Shown here: piece by piece, positions 33,261 through 45,478 of the stretch
Layout of the letters: every line of letters starts with the position of its first letter
Position numbering within the stretch: the first letter of the stretch is position 1
Origin: Penelope pileata
Lineage: Eukaryota; Chordata; Aves; Galliformes; Cracidae
Direction: 5' to 3'
Length of the DNA: 64,000 nucleotides
Assembly: GCA_013396635.1 (NCBI GenBank)
Contig: WBMW01000587.1
Location: forward strand, 1 to 64,000
Notes under the pieces: generated by a model
Told to the model about the DNA's origin: nothing
Database searches by the model: none
What the model saw: the letters and a program-made list of their open reading frames with translations, nothing else
Position numbers and translations under genes: made by a program

Positions 33261-36200
33261 AGTTACTTGCAGAGAGAAAATTGATTTCTTCAGAAAGACT
33301 TATGAGCAGTCAAGTTGCTGTGCCTTAAATTTTACTGATCAAATTTTATCACTTATATTATTAGAGTTCAGCCATGGTATTTAATTTGTTTGGTATATTT
33401 TCAGATCATCTTACCAAAGCATTTGATATTTTCAAGAGTTCTCCTGACGCATACAAATCTCCAGGATACTTTGAAAACTTTGGCTGCTAATGTGAAGTAT
33501 CAGGTGGAATTTTGATTCTTACAAAGAAATCTTACAAGCTCCTCTCTCCCCAACCCAGGAAACATATCAGTATAAAAAGCAAAAGCAGAAGATAGTACTA
33601 TAGGTTTTGATTTTTTTCCCCCTATGCGTATGTTTGTGTTGCAACCTGAGAACTTCTGTACTGGAGCAATCATTATTTCAATAAGCCTGTTGCTAATGGA
33701 GTTTCTGGCATGCAGCAATATATAACACCAACTGTTTTGTTTATTTAAAAGGGCAAAATACAAAACTTTCAGCAAAAAGAAATTGAGGCTTTTGATGTCT
33801 TGAAAGCATGAATAAAAGACTATATTTTTCTCTCTTTCCACAAAGAAAAAATATCCTAACAATATTTCAAAGGCTTGGGTTTACTTCAGCATCTTCAGAG
33901 TCTGAAGACTTGAATATTCCAAACAATGACAGTAAGTCTGGGACAGAGCACAGAAGCTTTTATAAACACTTGTTTGGGCCAATAACACGATATATCATTT
34001 TAATCTTCCTCCTTTTTTTGTTTTTTTTTTTTTTTTCTTTTTTTCTTAAATGGGCTTTCAGTCAAATGCTAAAATTAATATTGATGGATTTCCAAAGCTT
34101 CCTTTGGTCTCTCTTAACCACACTGCCAAGCTTCTTCTTGTCTGTGGTGCTAAATTAGTCTATTCAATTTCTACTTTCAGCTACCAGTCATGCTTCCAGG
34201 ACTGCAGACACAGTTCACTGATATAGCTGGACTGATGATGGTCAAAAGCTAAAAAACTCAAAATCAAGAAGTTCTGAATGTGAGGGAAAAACATAACCAA
34301 AACAAATATGTAAAGTATAAAGGGGAGAAAGTCAGAGAAAAAAAAAGAAAAAAAAAACACATTTAAATTTATTACCTGACTGACAAATCTTCCTCCTTCA
34401 AAAGTTTGTTTCTGAAATTTCAAATAATAGTGCAATTCTCTGATAATTCCTCTTTTAAAAAAGTAGACACATGGAGATTTGGTTTGCTCAACTGTTCCCT
34501 ACATTCCACTGATAATATTGATTAGAGTATCAATTCAGTCGCTTAAACAGGAATAACTGTGGTCATCTGAGATATCCTAGGATATTATGTTTGGCTGCCA
34601 GCTTCCCCTCCAGGAGGCTACAAGACTCCCCCCCTCCCCCGCCTTCAAGACTTAGGGACTTTTCTGCCAAGCCTGGGGATGTTTCAGATAATCTAAGGTA
34701 TCCTAAATGGTGCTGAAATGCCTCCAATGACTTCCAGGAGGATGGGTTTTAGAAAGATTTAACAACAGTTTTATTTCAATTACAAGAATAGAGATTCACT
34801 TGTCTTAATCCAAAAGCTGTGTTCCTTTCCCAAATCAAAAGTAACTAGAAACAGAAACAAAGCAATGACACCCTACCCACCTTAAAAAGGAGAAGCACTA
34901 ATCTGTTAACAATTCATACTGTAATACATAAAATTCAAGCAATAAGTATTAAGAATTTGATAGGAATCTCTTGCTTTTCTGTTGGTTTTCTCCACTAGGC
35001 TGGTCTTATTATGTCTCAGTATATTTCTCCAATAAGTAAGGAATAACATGCCATTGCACAGATTATAAACTAATTGATACATTGGATGATGATGGACTTG
35101 CAGAATAAAAATCAAGTATCTCCAAAGAAAGTTCACGCGACACCACCTAAGCGCATCTACGGAGTAACCCAGGATTCAATACAATATTGGTCCGAAGGAA
35201 TAAATGAAAACTGTCTATCTTCAAGGTGTCTCCTAGAATAAGTCTAAAAATTATTTGTTATTTGTATCAATAAGATTAATATAAATTGTTAATTGTTAAC
35301 AATTATTAAACAGATAGCCAAATATCACACACAAAAGTGTTTTTATAGACTGACCTAAAATAAGAGTATTTTGAAGTGGCCAAGATTGTTGTTGGCAAAG
35401 ATAACTTAACTGGTATGACATATATGAACTAAAAAGTCTTTTTTTCCTTTCTATCAGAGCTGTTAAAATAAATCTGCATCTTTGCAGCAAGGGGCATGGG
35501 TGTTTTTTATAGTAACAGCTGGATAAGAGATGGGGAAAATAAGTTTAGAATTAAATGATTTGTCACCAACAGTAGAAGACAGGTTCTGGAAGTACCATCT
35601 GAATGTTTGAACTGAAACCTTTTCAGTTAAACGTAGTCCTACATTTTCTGGAAAGAAGGATAATGAAGAAAGAACACAGAAAATGATACAAGCTTGGTTA
35701 GGATAACTATATCTAAAAATGACTGGCAGATAACATTCAGTGTCAGGAATGCATGTCTTTATTCATATACAGTGACAGAATATATAATCTCTTAAACACT
35801 GGGAAAGATATCTCAAAAGTTTGAATTAAATTTTATTAAATCAGAAACAGGAATCAAAGTTATCTTAAACACTATTTTCTTCCTTCTAATGAAAGACTTT
35901 AGAAAGATTTTGGAAAATATTTTTGGTCACATTTATTAATCTATTATTGTGCTTAATATTGTGTTAAATTTTTCTGGACTCAGTAAAATTGTCTATAAAA
36001 AACTTCTCTAAAAAAGTGTTTGATTACCAATATGCCAAATACTTATGTAGGTAGGAATTTTAGGAGATGCACTATTATATATTACTATGCACATGCTCAT
36101 ACAAGTTATATATTTGTTACTGCTCCCAGATTGGAACAATGTATTAGTTGCTACATTGGAAGATATTTTATTAAATTTAAAATAATTCTAAGTTAATTAA

Positions 36201-36779
36201 CAAACATCAAAAGGAATATCTGCAGCTGAAGGATCAAAAACACAATCAGAAATACATCTTTGTTACAAATCAGATATAAATGCACTTAGGGGATTGGCAT
36301 CAGTTTTTATTTGCCACCTTGATCACTGTTCTGAAATTAACATCCTGGCAGAAAAAAAAGTTCAGAATGCAGTCAAATGTGTGATTAAGTCATCATTTTG
36401 CTCCTATATAGTACATGACTTGTAGCAGCCATCTAGGTTGCTAAAATATTGCCCTTGGCAAACAGAAGATAGGACGTCTTCTACGTTTCAAGTCCAACCT
36501 TTTTCCAATTAGAGTCTTAAACTAAAAATGACATTATTTCTCTTAGAAACCTGCAACTCTGACCTCACAGGCAGCAGAAAGAAATGTTCTCTCTGACTCA
36601 TTAGAACCAGTACAGAGAGACTAAAGGCTGTTAAATAAAATTTTCTGAAATATTCATGTTACCAAAAATTTCTTGCCCTGACAGATCAATCTATCCAGTC
36701 ATGGGTTTGTCAGAGGAAGATTAGATAGAATGCCATTTTCTTGAATGAGAAAATGTAGTATCTTAAATTTATCACAGGA
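33261..36779. other. AT-rich unique DNA with a few unexplained patches
   Basis: Holds a poly-T tract (34014-34045), a C-rich run (34628-34643), a perfect 14-bp palindrome atatcctaggatat at 34572-34585, and a small cluster of CpGs at 35132-35212. Frames of up to 120 codons (33500-33862 minus, 33808-34158 plus) overlap low-complexity sequence and show no domain. Confidence 0.4.
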
Positions 36780-37960
36780 AAGGAGGACATTGCATATTTT
36801 CCCAGGGGGACAGTTTCCCAGGGGGTTTTCTTGACTAACTCCCTGAAGAGCTGGAATTTGGCTTTCCTAAAATTAAGAGTTCTGATTTTACTCTTCACCT
36901 GTCCCCTATCCCTCAGGAGTGTAAACTCCACCATTGCATGATCACTGCAGTCCAGGCATCCTCCAACCCTGATGTCATCGATCAGTTCACTTGTGTTAGT
37001 GAGCAACAGGTCCAGTATTGCATCCCCCCTGGTGAGGCTGTCTACTACTTGGCTCAAGAATTTGTCCTCAATACATTCCAGGAGCCTCCTGGATTGCCTA
37101 CAGCTTGCCTTGCTAGTTTTCCAGCAGATGTCAAGGTGTCTGAAGTCCTCTAGCAGGACAAGAGCCTGTGATTGCAATGCCTCCTGTAGCTGGAGGTAGA
37201 TGGTTTCATTAACAGACTCTACGTGATCAGGAGGCCTATAGTAGACAGCAACCATAATGCTCCCTTTGTTGCCTTCATCTCTAACTCTTACCCATAAGCT
37301 CTCAACTTGCTCGTGGCCATTCTTCAGGGACAGCTCTTCATACTTTATTCCTTTCTTGAGGTAGAGGGCAATGCCTCCTCCCCTCCTTCCTCGCCTGTCT
37401 CTTCTGAACGGCTTGTAGCTGTCAATAGCCACACTCCAGTCATGGGAATTATACCACTAGGTTTCAGTGATGGCAACTACATCAAGGTTTTCTAGTAGTA
37501 CGGTGGCTTCCAACTCCTCCTGCCTGTGTCTCAAGCTGCGTGCATTAGTGTAGAGGCACTTCAGCTGGGCAGCAGGCCTTGTCATCTACTTGGAGAATAA
37601 CTTCTTAATTCCTTTGAAGTGTTTCCCTAGAGTTTCCCTGTTCTATTGTCTTCTTCTATTGCTTCAGTGGTCCCTGGCTGGTTGATGTAAGATTTCAAAT
37701 GTGCTACAGTGTTGCCAGCACATCTCAAGGCAGCAGGTTGAGGGCCTCCCCAGCAACTTGTCCCTCTAACTTAGCTATGCCATCCCATACCTTATTATGG
37801 GCAGCCTCACTATTACTCCCCTCCCCCTGCAAACCTAATTTAAAGTCCTGCTAATGAGCCCTGCTAGCTTTTCCCCAAAGATCCTCTTCCTCCTTTGAGA
37901 AAAATTAAAATCATCTTCTGCCTGCAAGTCCGGTGCCATATAGGACATCTTGTCAAAAAA
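36780..37960 (-). mobile_element. CR1 LINE 5' portion (leader and endonuclease), 3' end missing
   Basis: Minus-strand CR1. From about 37960 down to 37560 is the upstream region before ORF2. From about 37560 to 36790 is the start of ORF2 with the apurinic-type endonuclease domain. Homology stops at about 36790, just after the KTPWETV block, so the whole RT half and the 3' UTR are absent. CR1 copies are normally 5'-truncated, so this reverse pattern is unusual. Confidence 0.85.
36790..37560 (-). pseudogene. CR1 ORF2 endonuclease domain
   Basis: About 255 codons of the CR1 APE-like endonuclease, which nicks target DNA to start retrotransposition. In order: LYTNARSLRHRQEELEA, DVVAITET followed by an in-frame stop (near 37455), NSHDWSVAIDSYKPFRRDRR, GGGIALYLKKGIKYEEL, MVAVYYRPPDHVESV, a block equivalent to GDFRHLDICWKT (Gly replaced by Glu), then RGDAILDLLLTN and the catalytic-site-like SDHAMVEFTL. 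The SDH triad residue block is intact, but the stop and the changed GDFN-type block make it inactive. Confidence 0.85.
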
Positions 37961-38901
37961 CTCATAGTTTTGGTGGTGATACCAGCATATATGTATAACG
38001 TTAAAATGTTTAGGAAGTAACTAAAATAGAACCTCTATTCTGCATTTTATTTCAATCATTACATCATCTATAAACCTTCTAACACTTCAAAACATTCAAA
38101 GCTTGAACTGAAAAATCTTTGACAGAAAGCACCTTTGAAAGATCTGAAAGAATCTTTGAGATAAAAATCTTCAAAATTAAACATTAACTGAGTATCAGTA
38201 ATGAAAGAGAACATTATCTTCAAATATCTTACATCCTCTGACTGTCAGTTGAATAAAAGCTTCTGGGATAGCAATGTTCTTTAGAAAAGAAATAATAAAA
38301 GTAACAAAGATTTCCTTTTCCCTGTGATTATCCCAAAGAGGCTACTCATTTTGCTTACAAGAAGTGGTCCACTGCTGTACGGCTTATCAGTGCCCTTCTT
38401 TCACTCTAGAATGACCATATCTTTATTTTATCATGTAGAAATAGTGTAAGTATAAATATGTCCTTAGCTTACAGCGTGTTGTAGCCTTTAGTTAAATAAA
38501 AATGGTTTATGGAAGCACACTCTCTTCCTCTGTCTCTGGTAACTGTGATAGAATCTTCTGTGAGAGGTTGTCTTCTAAAGTTGCAGCTACTGTGAATTTG
38601 ATGCTTAAATATCTAATTCTCTACCATCTTTGAGTTACTGTTCAGGTTAGGAATTCACAATGCAGTAGACCAGAAAGATAATTTTTTAATCAGTATTGCA
38701 AGAAAAACATTGTTTAGAGGACTTCGGTCTAATGAGCTTTCTGTAACTCAGCTAGACATTTCTCGCAGAGCTGGAGAATGACTTCAGATATCTCTAATTC
38801 ATCAATTCAGCCAAGGTGGAAACAGTTTCATTATGCCCCTTGGTGCACAGACAAATAACCAAATAACAATCTATGTGTTATTCTCCTGTTAAAGAACACA
38901 T
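37961..38901. other. AT-rich unique DNA, no feature recognised
   Basis: Nothing recognised. Confidence 0.45.
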
Positions 38902-39650
38902 CCTGATGTCCCGCTCCAATTATTGGAGTGAGGGGTGATTCTTTAACATACCTGAAGTGAGATAAAGACACACACGAGGTCAAATGTTGTCTGACCAGTT
39001 TAACAGAAATTCTGGTCAGTGAGGGAGATGGGGGTAGGAAAGCTGGCTATAGTAAAAAGGTAGGAAATAAGAGTGAGGGTTACATATAAAAAAGCAGGGA
39101 CAGTCACCACCATGGATCCCACACCGTTGTATCGGTCCAGGAATATCTTCAAGCCCGTATGGGAGCGAGGAAGCAAGAGCGCAGGGGGAACAGCAGCAAG
39201 CAGGCATCAGGCTGTCAGGTCTCAGGCAGCAGGCACCAGGAGGCATCGGGCCATCCATCAGGCAGGTAACAGGAGCAACAAGCAGGCATCAGGTAGCAGG
39301 GCAGCAGGAACTTGTGTCTCAAGCAGCAGGAGGTATCCAGCAGGCAGGCACCAGGCAGGTATCAGCCCAATATCTGTCAGACAGCAGCTATCGATCCCTT
39401 TGGAGGGGTCTTCTTATCCTCCTTTTCGGCCAGCATGGCATTCCTGGACACCCAGGCACATCACATAGGCATGTCGGGGCGTGCATATTCCCTCGGTGGT
39501 TGCATCCCTCAAGGCGCCAGTCTGAAAGGCTGCTAGATGGCCATTTACTGGCTGTTTATCTCTCATTGCCCCTGGTCTGCAAGCGTTTGGGCAGCAGGCA
39601 GGTGGGCAAGCTTTGAGAAAAAAGATTCAGGAACAGTCCCTTACACCTGA
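38902..39650 (-). mobile_element. Solo LTR with perfect 5-bp target duplication
   Basis: The LTR is 38907-39645 (739 bp), flanked by CCTGA at 38902-38906 and 39646-39650. In minus-strand sense it begins TGTAAGGGACTG and ends GAGCGGGACA, the TG...CA form. A TATA-like TTTTTTATATGTAAC lies at plus-strand 39081-39095. The part upstream of it (39190-39365) is a GC-rich minisatellite of CAGGCA and CAGCAGG units. No second LTR or internal region is nearby, so it arose by LTR-LTR recombination. The five-base duplication suits ERVL-like or gypsy-like integration. Plus-strand frames here come from the repeat. Confidence 0.88.
39190..39365. repeat. CAGGCA/CAGCAGG minisatellite-like tract in solo LTR
   Basis: Irregular array of caggcatcagg, caggcagcagg and caggcaggta units inside the LTR upstream region. 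Unit length varies (6-12 bases), so it is a degenerate low-complexity tract rather than a clean tandem array. Confidence 0.75.
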
Positions 39651-40453
39651 TAAAAAGAACGTGAATTGGTTTATTTTGCTTTCAGTTCAAAAGGACTTAA
39701 TTTTGGTGTTACAGCTCTCACCATAAAGAAAAAGAAACTTGTACCATACAAAAGGAAGTAGAATTGATTAGAAAACCTCTAACAGGATTAGAATTAAATT
39801 AAATAAAGTAAAAGTGCAATATGAGAAATTGAATCCACTGTAGTCAAATTATATTTGCTATATCATTTTACAATCTATATTCAACATGAAAGAAGGAATC
39901 CTCTTTAATAAGTGAGTTGCACCACTAAATGAGAGCTAGCAATCAATTAGAGGTCTAAAAGAGTCACAATTTAACAAAGTTTTGGGTTTTTTAATTGCTT
40001 ATGCTTCTCTTTTATAATCACTTTCTAACATCATTTCTCTATTTTTTTTCAAGTGTCTGAGCATTGTGTACATTCTCCTGGGAAATCTGAACCCAAATTA
40101 AATTTTCAATTATAAATACTAACATCTGTGTCAGAAATACTTAAATTATATAATAATAAAAGACTTAGGATTTATTGTTTGTGTCTTTTTGGGTCTAAAA
40201 AACACTGCAGATATTCTTTACAAGCCTTCCCTCATCGTATGAAGCATATAACTTTGCATATTAACTGATTATTGCATGCTGAAAATTAAACGAGAAGTAA
40301 AAATGATATGAACATTGCAACCTGCAAATATTCCAGGCACGATAATATATCAACTACCTAGTTTAATTCCTCTCAAGGTACTTTCTTTTTTAGCAGCTAT
40401 ACCTACTGTTAATAAACATCTGCATAACCAAAAAAAGTTTATTTTGTAAGCAA
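39651..40453. other. AT-rich unique DNA, no feature recognised
   Basis: Nothing recognised. Confidence 0.45.
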
Positions 40454-43400
40454 GTCAAAGGGACCAATTTTTAAATAGAACAGCTAAAATGTATCAGAAT
40501 GGCTTACAGGGAAAAGGAATTCAGGATTTTGTATTTTAGAAGACAAAATGTGAGGGAATAGTCAGAAGAAATGCCATTAATTGCATAGCCACATGGCAAC
40601 ATTAACAGCAGTTCCCATTTTATCTTCAACTTGTTTTATCTTCAACTTTTCAGATTTTATCTACAGTTCAGATATATTTTTTTTTCCCTAGATAAGTACA
40701 GCATTGAAAAAAGCAGTAGCTAGAAGTGTAAAAACTAGCACTGCCTGGAGTTCTTGTTATACTATAACTTTTTCCTTCATGGATAGTATCGTGCAAAGTA
40801 CCATCATACAGATGAAGTGTCTCCTTTAGCACATCTTTATTGTGCTATTTGAGTTCTAGCAAAAGAAATTCAATAGGTATCAACAAAAAAAGGGGGTGAT
40901 AAGAATAAGAAAAATATTCTCAGCTTAAAGGTCCAAAATTCTCACAAATGTACTCTCCTAAAAGCAGACACCATGTAGTCATTACTGCATCCAATGAGTT
41001 TCTTCTAGAAAATAGATATCGTATTTTGAAGTGAAGTAAGATGTTTTAAACTTTGTACCTAGATGTGGATAATCTATATGTCACTGGAGTCTGTATGCAA
41101 TACTCCCCTACAGACTGTATCAGAACCCGCCCACTCTAATTCCTTGGATTATGACTAGAATTGGATGAAATTTATTACCTGAGCTTTATTCATCAATTAC
41201 TGTTGCATACATTAACTAGGTGATGACTTCCTGAATTATTTCTGAATACAATGAAAAGGTCTGGATGGAAAGGAAATCTGAAAATATAAAAATAAAAGAT
41301 AACAGATTTTTACTTTCAAGTGTTATGGAGAAAAAAAACATTCTAAAGTTTAGTTACAACTAAAGAAAAGTATTCAAAAAAAATGAAAATTTAAGAAAGA
41401 TTTAGAAGTCTCTGTGCATAAAGTAAGATATCTTGGTCAAAGTGAAGCAGTTGTCAGATAGTGTCTATCATTCTACCAGTAGAAAACACAAACAAGTTAT
41501 TTAAACACCTTGAGCTATATTGTTGTATCTGTACTGCAGTCTATGCAAGACATTTATTTCATTTATTCATTTATTTATTTTATTTTATGTAAGTCTAAAA
41601 TATATAATTTGGGTTAACTAACTTGCATTAAAAAAGTATGCAAGAAAGTGTTTTTCCGTAGATGAACCAAAAGATATTCCTCGGTACCCTCACATGTTAG
41701 GCAGCACGACAAATAATTCTGGCTGCCACAAATGGCTCCTGTTTCTCAGCATCCTTGAGACTTCATATAGCATTCCAGGTTGTTTGACCAACATAAAGCC
41801 AGATCCCTACTTATTTATATGATAATGGTGACGTACACATACAGTAGATGCTGCTGCACATCATTGTGTAAACATAAGCTCTAATTTAGCAGGAATACTT
41901 ACGCTTTCAATATATGACTTTGATGTTCTTTTCATTGCATTACAAGGATAATTCATTAGGCTCTCATTTAGCCTGCCAAAAAACTGGCTTTGTTGAGATA
42001 GATTCCTCAATAATATGAATTGAAAACATGGGATAGTATCATCACTGATACCATGATTTAATACTGACTGAAGAGAGGCCGTTGGAACTGGCATAGAAGA
42101 ATATTTGTACAGGTAGTACTGTTAGTGAGCAGTTAAGAAAACACTAGATAGGAAACTTTGTGCAGTAGCTCTTATGTATACAGAAAGTATATTTAACCAT
42201 ATCTCACATCCACACACAACNGTCAAAGGGACCAATTTTTAAATAGAACAGCTAAAATGTATCAGAATGGCTTACAGGGAAAAGGAATTCAGGATTTTGT
42301 ATTTTAGAAGACAAAATGTGAGGGAATAGTCAGAAGAAATGCCATTAATTGCATAGCCACATGGCAACATTAACAGCAGTTCCCATTTTATCTTCAACTT
42401 GTTTTATCTTCAACTTTTCAGATTTTATCTACAGTTCAGATATATTTTTTTTTCCCTAGATAAGTACAGCATTGAAAAAAGCAGTAGCTAGAAGTGTAAA
42501 AACTAGCACTGCCTGGAGTTCTTGTTATACTATAACTTTTTCCTTCATGGATAGTATCGTGCAAAGTACCATCATACAGATGAAGTGTCTCCTTTAGCAC
42601 ATCTTTATTGTGCTATTTGAGTTCTAGCAAAAGAAATTCAATAGGTATCAACAAAAAAAGGGGGTGATAAGAATAAGAAAAATATTCTCAGCTTAAAGGT
42701 CCAAAATTCTCACAAATGTACTCTCCTAAAAGCAGACACCATGTAGTCATTACTGCATCCAATGAGTTTCTTCTAGAAAATAGATATCGTATTTTGAAGT
42801 GAAGTAAGATGTTTTAAACTTTGTACCTAGATGTGGATAATCTATATGTCACTGGAGTCTGTATGCAATACTCCCCTACAGACTGTATCAGAACCCGCCC
42901 ACTCTAATTCCTTGGATTATGACTAGAATTGGATGAAATTTATTACCTGAGCTTTATTCATCAATTACTGTTGCATACATTAACTAGGTGATGACTTCCT
43001 GAATTATTTCTGAATACGATGAAAAGGTCTGGATGGAAAGGAAATCTGAAAATATAAAAATAAAAGATAACAGATTTTTACTTTCAAGTGTTATGGAGAA
43101 AAAAAACATTCTAAAGTTTAGTTACAACTAAAGAAAAGTATTCAAAAAAAATGAAAATTTAAGAAAGATTTAGAAGTCTCTGTGCATAAAGTAAGATATC
43201 TTGGTCAAAGTGAAGCAGTTGTCAGATAGTGTCTATCATTCTACCAGTAGAAAACACAAACAAGTTATTTAAACACCTTGAGCTATATTGTTGTATCTGT
43301 ACTGCAGTCTATGCAAGACATTTATTTCATTTATTCATTTATTTATTTTATTTTATGTAAGTCTAAAATATATAATTTGGGTTAACTAACTTGCATTAAA

Positions 43401-43988
43401 AAAGTATGCAAGAAAGTGTTTTTCCGTAGATGAACCAAAAGATATTCCTCGGTACCCTCACATGTTAGGCAGCACGACAAATAATTCTGGCTGCCACAAA
43501 TGGCTCCTGTTTCTCAGCATCCTTGAGACTTCATATAGCATTCCAGGTTGTTTGACCAACATAAAGCCAGATCCCTACTTATTTATATGATAATGGTGAC
43601 GTACACATACAGTAGATGCTGCTGCACATCATTGTGTAAACATAAGCTCTAATTTAGCAGGAATACTTACGCTTTCAATATATGACTTTGATGTTCTTTT
43701 CATTGCATTACAAGGATAATTCATTAGGCTCTCATTTAGCCTGCCAAAAAACTGGCTTTGTTGAGATAGATTCCTCAATAATATGAATTGAAAACATGGG
43801 ATAGTATCATCACTGATACCATGATTTAATACTGACTGAAGAGAGGCCGTTGGAACTGGCATAGAAGAATATTTGTACAGGTAGTGCTGTTAGTGAGCAG
43901 TTAAGAAAACACTAGATAGGAAACTTTGTGCAGTAGCTCTTATGTATACAGAAAGTATATTTAACCATATCTCACATCCACACACAAC
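40454..43988. repeat. 1767-bp near-exact duplication around a single N
   Basis: Bases 40454-42220 and 42222-43988 are direct copies separated only by N at 42221 (offset 1768). The differences I find are at 41250/43018 (a/g) and 42118/43886 (a/g). The copied DNA is unique AT-rich sequence with no element ends. Two transitions in 1.77 kb is about the level of allelic difference, so this is best explained as two haplotypes placed side by side by the assembler. It includes two copies of one 77-codon chance frame. Confidence 0.9.
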
Positions 43989-44005
43989 AGATGTAAATTC
44001 CTTTT

Positions 44006-44072
44006 CTGTTTTTTTTTTCCTTTCTTTTTTTTTNNNNNNNNNNNNNNNNTTTTTTTTTTTTTTTTTTTTTTC
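44006..44072. repeat. Poly-T tract with 16-N gap
   Basis: Long T run with a little C, broken by N at 44034-44049. The true length is unknown. A typical homopolymer assembly failure. Confidence 0.9.
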
Positions 44073-44173
44073 CAGAATGGAAGTATTCTTTCATTTAAAT
44101 ATAGGTGAAACACAGACACTGTTATTGCTAAAACTTCTTAAGATATATGCGAAAATGTGTGAGGAGACATTTA

Positions 44174-45478
44174 CGAGGACTGCTTCAAAAGTAATGCTTC
44201 CTATTTTTTTATGTTGGTCCACAATATCCGAGGCAGATGTTGGTGGTGTAATAGCTGAGGTGTTAAACCTTCCCACCAATTTTGTTGCTGTGAGACAAAT
44301 GGCAACAGAGGGGCAGTTTGACAAAATGATGTCTGACATGGAAGCATGTATGAAGCAAAGGTGTATAATTGAATTTCTTCATGTAGAAAAAATGGCACCC
44401 ACAGACATTCATTAATGCTTGCTGAATATTGAAGGAGACCAAACAGTGGACGTGAGCACAGTGAGACAGTGTGTGGCACATTTCAGCAGTAGCAGCAGAG
44501 ACATGAAAGACAAGCCACGGTCTGGATGGCCATGCACAGCTGTCATACCACAAGATGAAGAGTGTCTTAATCAGCTCATCCATGTGAATTAGCAGATTAC
44601 AACCATGGAACTGTTTATGGAGCTGAATATCAGCTTCAGTACCCTGAAAACAACGGTCGCAAAATTGTAATATCACAAAGTTTGCAGCAGGTAGGTCACA
44701 CAGGAACAGAAAGAGTACTGTATGCAACTTTGTCAGGACCTATTGAACAAATAAAAGGCTGAAGGTGGCAGTTTCCCAGATTATATCATTACCAGTGATG
44801 AGATGTGGTGTCACCACAATGAGTCAGATTCAAGACAGCAGTCCATGGAGTGGCAACGTGAATTCCCCACCAAAGAAAGTGTACAAGAGACAGCTCTCAG
44901 CCGCTAAAGTAATGTAAACTGTCTTTTGGGATAGAAAGGGTTGATCCTTCTGGATTTCCTAGAACCTGGACAAACCATTAAGTCTGACCACAACATTGCA
45001 AAGCTGAATAAGCTGAAGGCTGGAACTTCCAGAGTCAGGCCAGAGGAGAAAAACACCTTTCTCTTGCAACACAATAACACCAGGCTTCATACCAGTTTGA
45101 AGACTGTGGAGCACATTCCCAGTCTTGGCTGGACTGTCCTACCATATCTGTTGTATGGTCCTGATTTGGAACCTTCTGACTTTCATCTGTTTGGAATGAT
45201 GAAAGATGGACTGTGTAGGCAACATTTTCCTAGTAACAATGCCATCAGAGAAGCTGTGAAACAGTGGGTCACCTCCACTGGTGCAAATTTTTACAAGCAC
45301 GGTGTGCAGACTCTTGTTTATTACTTGTGAAAATACATAGCTAATGGTGGTGACTATGTTGAAAAGTAGTGTTCTGTGGATGAGAATTTGCTCAATCAAG
45401 TAGTGTTATTGTGCTCTTTCTATCTGTTGAAATTACCATGGAAATAAATAGGAGGTGATACTTTCAGAACAACCTACT
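44174..45478 (+). mobile_element. Full-length mariner (Galluhop-like)
   Basis: 1305 bp between TA dinucleotides at 44172-44173 and 45479-45480, the mariner target. The ends form 33-bp imperfect inverted repeats: cgaggactgcttcaaaagta... on the left, and on the right the reverse complement agtaggttgttctgaaagta..., both running into tcctattt. Length, ends and a decayed 334-codon transposase gene identify a mariner of the type known in chicken as Galluhop. It belongs to the same family as the deleted copy at 6494-7056. Confidence 0.9.
44329..45330 (+). pseudogene. Mariner transposase, inactivated
   Basis: About 334 codons, the normal mariner length, interrupted by stops. N-terminal DNA-binding domain: MKQRCIIEFLHVEKM, VDVSTVRQCVAHFSS and DMKDKPRSGWPCTAV. 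Catalytic domain of the DD34D type: the first Asp lies in ITSDEMW. The second lies in a block that reads FLLQHNNTRLHTS, where the expected Asp is Asn. The third lies in LYGPDLEPSDFHLFG. The C-terminus (45010-45330) is open for over 100 codons. Stops near 44413 and 44588 and the lost second Asp rule out activity. Confidence 0.9.

Noticed and set aside
33500..34158. 120-codon minus and 116-codon plus frames
   Set aside because: They overlap poly-T and other low-complexity sequence and have Phe/Leu-rich translations without domain features.
35130..35150. Possible tRNA-Leu-type primer-binding site (minus strand TGGTGTCGCG)
   Set aside because: Only the first seven bases fit, and no LTR end lies beside it.
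39016..39616. Overlapping Gln/Ala/Ser-rich frames on both strands
   Set aside because: By-products of the CAGGCA-rich tract inside the solo LTR.
40454..43988. Genuine recent segmental duplication
   Set aside because: The copies meet at a single N with allele-level difference, and the same N-plus-duplication pattern occurs twice more in the window.
43942..44415. 157-codon plus-strand frame ending in mariner sequence
   Set aside because: The first part is poly-Phe from a poly-T tract with a 16-N gap. Only the part after 44329 is mariner transposase.
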